This document shows, in pieces, positions 42,559-54,091 of a stretch of DNA of 64,000 nt. The stretch is from Paraphysomonas bandaiensis (lineage: Eukaryota > Chrysophyceae). A model generated the notes under the pieces. That model was not told the DNA's origin, did no database searches, and saw only the letters and a program-made list of their open reading frames with translations. The position numbers and the translations under genes were made by a program. The DNA is taken from NCBI GenBank assembly GCA_965644295.1, contig CBFFRP010000426.1, forward strand, positions 62,001 through 126,000, written 5' to 3'. Positions within the stretch are counted from its first letter, which is position 1; each line of letters opens with the position of its first letter.

Positions 42559-45500
42559 TCACAATTCTGTAGACAGCAGTTCATCCACTATTCTATTTGA
42601 TGAAAATTCAGTAGCTTTAACAGAAATATTTGGTCCGGTAAAAGTACGTTCCCTACTATTACAGGTTTCAATCAAAACTATTAGCACTTTTTTGTCAATA
42701 GTGTCATAATCAAATTCGAGGGTCTGAAGCTTACTCAATCCAAACTGAATAGCATAGTTTATACCCTCAATGATTTCAGCAGGAAGAGTGGCACCAAATA
42801 TTCGAATCTCCTGCAGTGATATAAAAAGATGACAGAATCACACCAATAACTATTCACCTTTAAGTATGAATTTCGAACTAAACATTTGAAACACTCCGCG
42901 TAACATGGCAGCAAAGAATAACCAGTGTTGAATTTCAATACTAAGCTTTCAATCGATTGGCTGTCCTGAAGTAAACATTTTATACTATTTTAAATATACA
43001 CTATAATTACGAACCTTAAGCGCCACCAAAAGTGCAGCTATTCCTAAACTTCCCACACTGCTAGAATCTACAGAAAATTCTTTCATTTTTGCGAAGTTCA
43101 TTGATATTGCCCTGGAAATTCTCGCAACCCCTTTGAACGGCATAATAACTTCGCTAAAATGTAGCGATAGTGGTTCCTCCCTAGTATTGAGCAAGTAGAA
43201 CAATTCCCGTGCCCCATTATCTGATATCGACCCACCACAAAAGATAATTTTGTCGCCAGTGAAATAGCTAGTTACCTCCTTTATAACGCTCGTGTGCTCT
43301 CCAGCGGACTGAGAAAATATAGTGCGTGCGTTCTGAATAAGATATGTCAGTTCGTTATGTCGAAGGGTGGTGTTGGAGCAATCAACTATCAATATGCCTG
43401 TCTGACGCAGACGAAAAACATGATTATGATACTCCTCAGAAACAAAATCTTTTGTCGATCCTTTTTTCATTCTATCAACACGACGAAATATGGCTTCTAC
43501 GCCGCACTGCTTAGCCCCTGTTTGTATTTGCATCTCTCGGGGGCTAGATTGTTTTATCTCACAGCATCTTAACACACATCCAAACTCCATAAGCCGAAAT
43601 ATTCGTGACAGTACAAACCGTCTGTGTACTGCTCTCACCTTTTTCTCCCATACCCGCATAGTCTCTACAATTTTTTTCCTCGCAACTACTTTCTTCCATG
43701 CGAGACACACCCTAAACCAGCACTGAATACTGAGTCTAGCAGTACTTATACGTAGTACAACATCACGTCCTGCAAAGAAACTGCGGTACAATAATTTATA
43801 CAACGTTCGCCCCGTCACAATATCCGAAACCTCGTCTCTGATATAACGTTCACGCCTCACACACGCGGTTCGAAGCCTCCCAAGCATTCCTCTTACATGA
43901 CGTTGAATCAAAGCAGCCATTGCAGTTTTCAGCTGAAAGAATTCGACAATATTTCCAAGCACTGTTGGGACAGCAGCATGAGCAGTGTTTAAGCGGACCA
44001 TACTGCGGAGTCGGAAAAGTGCTGCCCAACTCTGAAACGCTCGATTTAATTTTAACGACGTAAAGTTATGTAAAACATAACTCGGTGCTTTATTTAAGAG
44101 TTTCGGCCATCCAGGAGTTGACTCTACGCGTCGCCCAGTACTCCAATTCATTATAGAAATACTACCACCAACATAACCTGGAGGACTTGAAAAGTTCCAG
44201 TTGTGTGTATTAACGGGACAGAAAACCCGACGACGAATTACTTTATAAATCATTGCTTCTACTAACCCATGCACCAGTGACTGCTGCATTGCCTTTCGTC
44301 GAAGAACAGGGAATGAAAACTTCTTGTACGCTTTAGTGCACACTCTAGAAAAACGTTCCAGAGCAAGAATCTTAACTTGCGCAAAAACCATTCTGTCGAG
44401 CTGGCCAAATGCTTTTTTCAAAAATTTAAAATGAAATAATTCAACGAATTGGCCGATTCCATATTTGCGTCGGCATATTCGTAACAAAACCAACTTCCGC
44501 ATTTGTTTAATCCACCATTTTCTAATCTTAGATGCAGCACACTGCCTCTTGAAACCTGTTCTCTTCAAAAAAATTGACCATGCCGAAAATAACCGTGCAA
44601 GATATCTTGTCCATGAACGATGGTATAAATACTCCACCCTACCGAGCTGATAAATTCTTCTAGCTTTGCGTTTATATGCAATATACATTCTTGCTCTCCT
44701 TTGAACTCGATAGACGGAATGCATGAAGCGCCAGCGGAGGAGGAACTTGTCGTAGAGAACGTAGACATGTTTGATGTTACCAGCTACTGTAAACTCCCTT
44801 TTTGCACGCAAGAAGTTGATTCGCATTTTCTCTTTCCTTCTCGCATATATAATAGGGAGCCGGAAGGCGAGCAATCTCTTAGCGCGTTCCACCAAACGAC
44901 CTAAGAGCACTTCTCGCCATGCTTGCCAATGTTGACGCACCATTATCTTAAGAAGATTAGCTTTAATTTTTTCACAAGACGGGTTATTCACAATAGTGGT
45001 CAGACGGTCATCCAACTTTTGTCTCTTGAATGCTAATATTCGATTTCTAGTGAACTTTCGTATCGTATTCCGGGATCGTCGTTGTATCTTGTTCGCATAG
45101 AGAGCTCGCCACCTATCAGCAGAAATCAGACAAAAAAAGAAACGCAACACAACCATACTTCCGAATCCATTTCGGCATTTCATATTTACGCCTTATCTTC
45201 AAAAGAGCCATCAGCTTCTTGGTCGCCCATCGTAGAACGGCAGAACACCGAGATGTTTTCACGAACTCAACTATCAGATCCGCGCACCTATCCCTGCTCG
45301 TCTGAAGCCATATTCTGTTCCACGCCTTCAGGATCTGCATAAGGTGCATACTGTGATGGATCTCGCATGCCATAAGATATTTTTGGTTTGCAGCACGATG
45401 GCGGTAGTATGTTGTCCATCTACGTTTTCGAGCATAATAACATCTCCACGCCATTTGAAGACGCAGCGCCGAGGAGGCACGAAGTGCTTTATGATCGACG

Positions 45501-46714
45501 GCATTGTAACGCCAACGACGAACTCTATGCCGCATGAGGCGCTGCAAGTTCGCAGTTCGCATCTTCTGAGCCCTCACAAGCCGCTTATTATATTCTTCTC
45601 TACGCCACTGTACACGATCATACGTAGCCTCCCAGTTGTATCTCGTTAAAAATCCACGCACTGCCGCTTGAATGGTGGTCGCAAATACGTTCTGAGCTGC
45701 AAACCTGTACGATATATGAGTGCAACAAAACAATCTATCACCTCCTTACGTTTTCTTGTAGTCCTCGCCTTGCTCCATCTCCAACAACTGCCGGCGACAG
45801 GACATATTCCAGTGATTAAATGCATATGCGCGTTGCAGCAAACTGAACTTCTCCTGTGGGCGGTTATGTCTAATGATCACTTCAAGACACTCATGCAGCG
45901 CTTCATCCTGCAGTGGCGCGCACGTATAGGCCACCCAATAGGCTTCCTCTGCAAGTAAAATACACGCCGTGGTCTCTAGATGACGCCCAATATTCATCCA
46001 AGTTTTGTAGTTCAGAAACCATACAAATCCCATGCGATCAGTCAAAGGGTGTCCGCGATGATGGTAAGTGTACGCCTCAATGATCATAGCTTCATACCGC
46101 CGTTTGTTCTTTAGTATAGCATCCTTCGACTTCAAGTGTGCTGTATCGCCTCTGATATGATGAGCACAATGCATGTACACAATGTATATAGGAACATCTG
46201 TACCAGCTACTACCATAACGCCGTTTTCATCGGGCACTGGAAGCTCTATCGTTATCAACTCGCATAGATGCCGCATGTATTTAATAGCCTCGGAATGCGG
46301 ACCCAGCTTACGAAGTAATGTCCACGTCTGCAGAACAACCAAACTGTTAGATAGATGTCCACAGAATCCAGCGTACTGCATTGTCTTCATAGCTCCCACT
46401 AGGTTTCCAGTCTTGATGTATATGTGCGTTAACCGCACAAATTCAAAAGATGGAATTAACGAACCCTCCGCAGAAGAAAATAAAGCTGAATAGGCTTCCT
46501 GTATTTCATCTAGCGTAAATTTTGAATCCCCACACTTCCAAGCTGAGTAACACGCATCTACATATAACTGTATGACATTTGGATCTTGTAATGGAGCTCT
46601 TCGTAAGAGAACCACACAGAGCTTATAGTCTCCAACTTGAAAGGCCTCTCGAGCCTTAGAGAGGTACATGAGACCATTAATGGATATAGAAGCTCGTTTA
46701 GAGTTTCTTCTCAT
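42559..46714 (-). CDS. Large TPR / IQ-motif / LRR-like protein
   Basis: Five exons (45750-46714, 45159-45704, 43015-45112, 42858-42965, 42559-42810), with introns of 45-49 nt that all keep the frame, give 1322 aa. The first about 320 residues are helical and TPR-like (AREAFQVGDYKLCVVLLRRAP, HIYIKTGNLVGAMKTMQYAG). Then ATTIQAAVRGFLTRY begins a long Arg/Trp-rich region with many degenerate IQ-type units (ALRLQMAWRCYYARKRRW, ALIQRHVRGMLGRLR), expected to bind calmodulin or centrin. The last about 250 residues look like leucine-rich repeats (GIAALLVALK, IESLVLKFN, LQTLEFDYD). A cytoskeletal or basal-body scaffold is a reasonable guess. I recognise no named orthologue. Confidence 0.85.
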
Positions 46715-47304
46715 GATTGTTATGAATATATGGATAGATACGTCACTCTACCCCTCAATGGAGTTCCCTCACGTTTGTGTTGGGTTCATTTTATCAAATC
46801 AAGTCTGTTTCCCCCTCCTTCAGTATCATCTGGAGGTCTCTGGTAGCTATATACCACTATGTTTAATATGAAGGGTGTGTATGTATGTATGTCGCTGTAT
46901 GTATGTATGTATGTCGCTGTATGTAATTCACATACGCATATTAGCACATGCACTTAAGAAGAAGTCAACTTCGTCATGTACATATACATACATATATAGA
47001 GGGAGATACCCCACTGCTGTATATATACATACAACAGCAGTTACTTTCCTACACATAGTTGTATATTAAACATATAATACAGTATAAATACAGTATAATA
47101 CAGTGCACAGTGATATACGTAGGATATATATATAGGTACCCTTGTGTATATCTGCCTATGTATACATACATACTATATGTGGGTGCATGTATATGAGTAT
47201 GTAGCGTGCATATGTGCATATATATAGCCGAACAGTAGATAGTACCTCTACTGCTACAACATTGTTGTTCACTGCATTAGAATTGAAAAAACTGTTAAAT
47301 CATC
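46715..47304. other. Intergenic, AT-rich
   Basis: Holds short TATG runs (46875-46925) and TATA-rich stretches. It probably contains divergent promoters for the genes at 46714 (minus) and 47305 (plus). No RNA gene seen. Confidence 0.5.
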
Positions 47305-47661
47305 ATGGCAGATGAGGATCCAATGGCATATCTCAATGCCATGAAGGCAAAGATGGCTCACATGGAAGAGTTACAAACAGTAGGCGACGAGGCACTAGCA
47401 GCAGCGGCTAATGCCAAAGAAAGCATGGAGAGAATAGATGCCATGCTTTCAGAGCCTGCTGAAACGAAACAATCTTCTTCTTCTTCGAATAAACCTCCTC
47501 CAGGCTTGAAACCTGACGAAGAAGTTGAATGGTGGAACAGACGGATTGCAGCACTGTCTGGTGATGTGGTTCCAGATGCAAAGCATGGTAATAATTCTCA
47601 ATCAGATTACGATGGTGATAAACACCAGAGTCAGAAGGCGTATAAATCATACAAGAAGTAA
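47305..47661 (+). CDS. Small acidic hypothetical protein, 118 aa
   Basis: Intact single-exon frame. The N-terminal half is a predicted helix (YLNAMKAKMAHMEELQTVGD, AAAANAKESMERIDAML). A Ser-rich stretch, PPPGLKPDEEVEWWNRRIAA and a charged tail follow. No membrane segment and no family recognised. The good start context and consistent composition argue that it is real. 47662-48090 after it shows no gene. Confidence 0.55.
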   Translation: MADEDPMAYLNAMKAKMAHMEELQTVGDEALAAAANAKESMERIDAMLSEPAETKQSSSSSNKPPPGLKPDEEVEWWNRRIAALSGDVVPDAKHGNNSQSDYDGDKHQSQKAYKSYKK

Positions 47662-48090
47662 TGTATAGATGTACATTTGTTGGAATGCCAGTTTTTGAAC
47701 TTTGTACATTTACGGTCGTAGTCATAACTTGAATTGACGCATGTGTCCCATTTCATCGTAACGTATGTCAGACCAACGCGTGAAGATTGTATGGAAACAC
47801 CAGAAGCAAATCACATTTTATTATGTACTTACTCACTTAATAATCCATTTCGAAACTATATATCTATATGTCATTTGTCCGTAATATATCACAATTGCTT
47901 TTCTAGGCAACAGGCCCAGTCAACAATTTTTAAGAACTTGATGATAGTGCATGAAGTAAAGAATTATTAATCTCTATAACAACGATCATTTCGTCAGATA
48001 TACATGGCTATAGTTCCACATAATATTTAAGGATATTTCGATTAAATTAATATCGAACCAACTGTACAAAAAGACAAAAGATAGCTAGGT

Positions 48091-49962
48091 TCATTTCCCA
48101 ATACAGAAATCTCTAAAAATAACATCTAATAGATCTTCCACCTCTACAGCACCAGTTAGTTTTCCTATTTCTCGCATAGCCAATCTAAATATATAAGGAA
48201 AGTAAATGCTTTTGATATATGAAATTATAGAATGTAATCATACCTTAGCTCCTCAGCTGCCATGTCCATAGGAAGGTCCTGCAGTAGAAACCTCTCGAGA
48301 TGCTCGGCACAGTTCCTGATATGAGTTCTATGCCTTTGTCGAGTAATGAGAGCACCCTCTTGTATACCACTACCACTACTATCACCATACACGGCTCGCT
48401 TTACCGCCTCCGCAAGACCTTTCTCCAAGGCATCTAACCCTTCCCCAGTTCGACACGATATTCCAAATCTAACTCTTTGACCCCAGTCACCTACTTCAAC
48501 GGCACCGAGGTCAGTCTTGTTCAAAACTACTAACTCTGCAGTCTCAGTTTCATCATGGTGCGTCGACTCGCCTGATAACAAAGAAGACGAGAGCTTGCGG
48601 GTTGATTCAACGCAAGTGGGATCAGAAGCATCCACCACTAAAACTTTCACGTGGGCGGAAGTAAAGACCTCTCTAAAATATTAAAATACACAGAGTCACT
48701 TTACAACGAAGCAATGATATAACCACGTACCCAGCCCTCCGAATTCCTTCCCTTTCAATCTCATCAGCAGCCTGGGGGTCAGCTCGAAGGCCAGCGGTGT
48801 CACTAACTATACAAGATATGCCACCCAAGTCCATTCGCACTTCCACGACATCCCTACAGATAAGGTGATTAATATCACTAAATATCTAACCTCTAACGAT
48901 ATTATTAAAATATTGAATAGTGACTAACCGTGTAGTTCCTGCAACGGGCGAGACAATAGCAGTGGGTCGCTTTGTGAGAGCATTCATGAGGGAAGACTTG
49001 CCTGAGAGATGCTTATGTAAAGTAGTGTTCGCATTCGGCTATGCACCTGCATTTGGCAAACCGACAAGAGCAACCCTCACTCCTTCTCTTACAATCTCCC
49101 CCCTATGGGCATCTCGTAAATGAATGCGCACTACTTTCAAAAGCTCGGTGACACGAGGAACGAGTGCCCACATAGCCTCGTCGTTTATGTCATTTTCACG
49201 GTCATCATCTCCGAAGTCTATTACAGCTTCACAATGGGCAAGGCATGACTTCAATTCATCTCTAAAGTGCATCAGTTACAGAGAGCAGCAATATCAACAT
49301 ATGCTATCCAATTTACGGCAATAGGACAATATGAGAGGCATAAAGAATAAATACCTCCACGACTCGTATGTTCTACGCATGTGTCCCTCCATTTGTCTAA
49401 GTGCCTGCTTGCGTTGCTCAGACGTGTCCGCACATAGTAGATCCCCAATGCCTTCAATTTCAGTCAAGTCCATTCTGCCGTTATCGTAAGCACGCTTTGT
49501 GAACTCTCCTTTCTCTGCTGGGCGCAGCCTTTGTCCATCTTGAAAACTCTCATTCAAACTCTCGAAAGAAGTAAATAAACCATCAACCACTGCCCGACTT
49601 CCATGAACATGTAGTTCAACCATGTCTTCTCCTGTGTAACTTTTAGGTCCAGGAAACCAGAGTATCACACAATGATCAAGTAATTCATTCGTAACTGGGC
49701 ACATTATACGCCGAAGAGACGCCCGTCGTGGAATCGGAATCGAAGCATTCGCACCTATTAAACTTCTCATACATTTTTCTGACAAACTTCCAGATATTCT
49801 AACAACAGCAATCCCTGTCTTGAGTAAAGGGCCAGAACTTAGAGCATATATGGTATCATTGTGTCGTATAGACGGCAGTTGCAAATATCTTCGTCCTAAT
49901 GCATGTTTATCCACCTTTACACGTGGAAGTATCTTAAAAACTGCACTTAGCATAGGGTTCAA
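48091..49962 (-). CDS. MnmE/GTPBP3 (MSS1) tRNA-modification GTPase, mitochondrial
   Basis: Six exons (49355-49962, 49047-49261, 48929-49001, 48731-48853, 48244-48672, 48091-48184; introns 45-93 nt) give 513 aa. With MnmG this enzyme installs the 5-position modification on the wobble uridine of certain tRNAs. The tetrahydrofolate-binding N-domain is seen in [31 protein letters not shown] and [20 protein letters not shown]. The G domain has the P-loop [14 protein letters not shown], switch TTRDVVEV, DTAGLR and NKTD. The C-terminus ends in the conserved FCIGK, which holds the catalytic Cys. The N-terminus looks like a mitochondrial presequence. All splice junctions fall within conserved motifs, so the model is firm. 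Confidence 0.96.
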
Positions 49963-50314
49963 GCACCCAGGTGCAGTAGGAATGATGATATGATGTGTAA
50001 CAACAAGAAGGTTAAGTGTTCTATTTTAACAATACATGAACCAGTTTTGTACTTGCTGGAAAGAAAACTATAAACTGAATCTATGTATCTCTATAAGATA
50101 CCATAAGGAAAAACATGAGGTGGTTGCTAACTTCCTTTTTGACGATCCCGTCCTCTGTACTCTGTACTATACTATCGTATACATACACACTCATATGATA
50201 CCATAGTGTAGTAGAGTCCATTTATGTATACCATACGATTCTATACGACCACATAGACACGTCAATCATATCTATACATACATATACATCACTCATATCT
50301 CTGCTATACGAAAT
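49963..50314. other. Divergent intergenic region
   Basis: About 350 bp between MnmE (minus) and the RRM gene (plus), AT-rich, likely to hold both promoters. No other feature seen. Confidence 0.5.
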
Positions 50315-51740
50315 ATGGCCGATATTGATAGAATGCATGCTACCCGTAGTAGAAGCAGGTCTCCTCATCGTGTACCTGCCCCTGCACCAGAGTGGGGAAC
50401 AGGTAATAGATATCTATCTATCTCATATGTATGTATGTAATGAAAAGACTTATCAGAGCAGCCAATTAATGATGAAGCTGGTAAACTTTTTATTGGTAAT
50501 TTAAGTTATGAGGTAAGAGACATGTCTGTGTATATGCTGATATAAGTTATGGGTGCATATGGTTACTGCTGATATGTATATATATATGTATGGGATGGAT
50601 GTGGATCAGATAGTTGAGTCTGTTAACATGATTATGATCCCTCTCATTTCAACACTTTTATTAGTCGTATTTACTTGTGATATGGAAGTTTAGTTGTTGA
50701 CTATATCCGATTTTGACTCTCTTGTTTGATAGACGGTCGAGAAGGATTTGGAGGATGCGTTCTCCAGATATGGCGCAGTGGCCAATGCTAGAGTGATTAC
50801 GGACCGAGTCACTGGTAGATCTCGTGGATTTGGATTTGTTACTTTTGAGGATCCTCGTTGTGCGGAGGATGCAATGGTTGGTATGCAGGGAGTTACCATT
50901 CACAACAGAGAAATCCGTGTTGACAAGAGTACACCAAAGGGTCAGGGTGGCTCACGTGTGCCCAGAGACGGGGGTGGGCGTGATTTTGTGCAGGGTAACA
51001 GAGGTTTCAGTGGTGCAGGTTATGAAAGGGATGATCGTGGTCACAGAGGTGCGTACGATGCGGGAAGAGGATATGACAACAGAGGGTACGACCGTGGTCC
51101 TAACCGCAGCGCAGAAAGGGGATACGGTGATCGCGCATATGATGGTGGCAGGGGTTACGCAGGTGGCGACAGGGGATATGGTGGTCGTGGTTACGGTGGT
51201 GACAGGGGTTATGGTGGAGATCGTGGATATGATGGTGGCCGTAGTTATGGTGGAGGCGGTAGGGGATATGGTGGTGACAGAGGGTATGGTAATGATCGGG
51301 GATATGACCGACCGCCACAGGCTGTTGGAGACAGTCGTCCCCCACCTTCCGGAGGTCCTGACAGAGGGTATGATCAAAGAGGTGCTGACAAAGGATTTGA
51401 TCAGAGAGGTGGCGACCGAGGATATGATCAGAGAGGTGCTGATAAAGGATTTGATCAGAGAGGTGCTGACAGAGGATTCGATCAGAGAGGCGCTGACAGA
51501 GGATTCGATCAGAGAGGTGCTGACAGAGGATACGATCAGAGAGGTGCTGACAGAGGATATGATCAGAGAGGTGCCTATGGAAATGAAAGGCCACCCCCGG
51601 CAGCAGGGAGGTACGGCCCAGCAACAGGTGGAGGAGGGCGCCCTTGCTTTTCATGGCAAAAAGGGGAATGTAGATTTGGTGAAAGTTGCAAGTATTCTCA
51701 CGATGGTCCTGCTGGTAGTGGGGGAAATGTTGCGCGATAA
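50315..51740 (+). CDS. RRM - RGG/GYGG - CCCH RNA-binding protein
   Basis: Exons 50315-50402, 50457-50512 and 50733-51740 (introns 54 and 220 nt; the second is long for this genome) give 383 aa. A single RRM begins near residue 35 with RNP2 KLFIGNLSYE and has RNP1 SRGFGFVTFED. Next is a Gly/Arg/Tyr-rich stretch (GYGGRGYGGDRGYGGDRGYD), then about eight units of 9 aa (RGADRGFDQ type), and a CCCH zinc finger at the C-terminus, C-X7-C-X5-C-X3-H. The N-terminus has a short SR-like piece (RSRSRSPHR type). It probably binds RNA and may phase-separate, like cold-inducible/glycine-rich RNA-binding proteins. The added CCCH finger is unusual. Confidence 0.9.
51360..51575 (+). repeat. 27-bp coding minisatellite
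   Basis: About eight tandem copies of a unit encoding R-G-A-D-R/K-G-F/Y-D-Q in the RRM-CCCH gene, close to identical in DNA. Confidence 0.9.
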
Positions 51741-54091
51741 ACATTCTACTTTGCAGTTTTTTCGGTAACGCTTCTGTCCATTGACCAGAAAATAGTTGAG
51801 TGACTCGGTGTACCGTTGAGAATATGTTTATTAATTGCTATTAGATTGTGGGGTGACTATTTGTGATTGGTGACTATTTTGAGAAGTTGACTGTAATTAT
51901 CAATTGCCCTTGCTTCCAAGTATTAGATTTACTGGTTTCAGTTTCAGAATGTGACAACACAACTGGATATCGTTAACCGACGTTATATACTTTTCCTAGA
52001 TGTTTTTGACGTAAATTCGTGTTATCGTTCGATCATTTCAAGTCCATATCTCGATCTCTGTGACTTTTTTTCATGATATGCTGTAGTTGACAAGCCCATG
52101 AACCCTTTCAGAATTTATCGTGGCATTTATTTTAGAATACGGGGTCTCAAGTCACTGGCCATCTGTTGAATGATTATATTTCAATTGATACCAGAGGATG
52201 CGTGTAAATATGATTCCAGCTTAGTTTAAGGCTGTTAGTAGAAACTGCTGTGTATCACTACATAAACTAATAATATCAACTAGATCTCATTCATAATCAT
52301 GGTATCGTAGCTACATATTATTTTACTTTCACGTCCATGTGTTCTGACTTTTGCTCAATTTATACCTTTGGTCGTTAAAGAAAAGTTTAGTCGTCTGATT
52401 AGATAGAAGATAGATTACAATTATTTCATACACAATTTTGCCATTTCGGATAAACCTTGTAACCAATGTAACTCTCGCATTCTCATAGCAACAGTTTTCC
52501 ATATCTTCAACCTACTTCGAGGTCTATTGCTGATATACACATTCTGAACGCGCACTTCGGACATCTATGACGATATTGTTGGCACAAACCGCAACATATA
52601 TACAACATCAATGCGCTCAATTTATGAAATTTGAGTGGGCACATGCATGCGTACATAACCATAAATTCATAACAGTGATCGAAATTCACTCACTTAATTC
52701 TCACACATTACATATAGCTCTAGCGCAATATATTCTCTTCTTGCCTGGCTTAGAACAGATACTACTTCGGCTTAGAAAAATATCCTATTGGATAGGATAT
52801 AAAAACGAACCATGTAAGTCACACATATAATAAATTAAACTTTACTGCTGTAACAATAAATACTTTATAATCGCTATGACAAACAACTAAATTGTCCGAG
52901 AAAACTTGATAAATATTAATCTTCTCGTATAAATCTTCTTCATGTGGAGTATACAGAGTATTTCTTCATCCTGCGGAGCATGAAGTTAGCGATGTAGGCA
53001 CATAGACTGACGTGTAGCGTAACAAAAATGTACATAAGTACATTACAAACACGCTAATTATAGGCCAAATTTCGGTTATAAGTGTTAGTCATGCAGAACG
53101 CAATCATAACAACCGAACATTACTATCGCACAAATATGAAAGTCAGCTGCCGTGAAATGTTCAAAATGAACCAGGCATCCCAACCGATTAAATTGTGCTC
53201 ACATAAAATCATGACAATGGTATCCACTTACCACATGAGACCCAATATGCATATATAAGACCCTTAGTTGTCTTCATCCCATGCTAGCATCAGATGCAGA
53301 ATAGTAAAACCTGACATAAACATTAGATAAGAGTGATGTATGCTCGTACATTGACACGCATGTCATATTCAAGTCCGAAAACTTGACAAACGCGCTGGTT
53401 ACAAGCGACATAATATTGCACAATGCGAAAATCAGCTGCCCATATACAGTTCAACAGCATTATCAAAAGGCAAGCCGATCGATATATTGTGCTCGCAAGT
53501 ATATATAAAACTACCACGAATGCATTGTTTAATACCTGATGCTAGAAGAGGTTAACCTCTATTGGAATCTGTCGTACCGACTGGAACACTCCAATAGCTC
53601 CATTCTTATAATGCAGCCCATATCATGCAAGCCCACATGACTGTAATATTGTGACACTTATTTATACTTGTATGCAACAAGTTCTGTTCACAGTGTCCTC
53701 AGAGCCACTCATTTATTTTTTACATCATCTAATCTGGGAATACCGGAATACAGAACCTGTATACTAAATCAGCTAAATTCGAATATTCAAAATTTTACTT
53801 GTATTTTTGTGTATTCGATTTTTCGAAATTTAAACAGAGACGGTCTCATATGTATATACAGCAGCATGTATGTATGTATGTAGAGGTGGAAGTGCATATG
53901 GTGGTGTATATGGCATGTATATGTACGTATATATATGTATGTAGAGGTGTACAGAGATACAGATATGAGCTTGACATATACATATACGCATATCATAATC
54001 TTCTATACACTCAATCCACACATCTCCTCCAATCCACATACCCCTACCCCTTCCCACTAATATTACATGCCTTGATAACAATATCTCAACA
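51741..54091. other. Long intergenic region with an old duplication
   Basis: No gene seen. About 52980-53225 and 53290-53515 are diverged copies of each other (shared order of TGACAAACGCG / AATCAGCTGCC / ATTGTGCTCGCA-like words). AT-rich TATG words lie at about 53865-53945. The 3' UTR of the upstream gene probably occupies the first few hundred bases. Confidence 0.4.

Noticed and set aside
50952-51768. Long frames in other phases over the RRM gene (314, 214 and 141 aa)
   Set aside because: Gly/Arg-rich repetitive coding sequence leaves other phases open; only the RRM-CCCH phase has domains and correct splicing.
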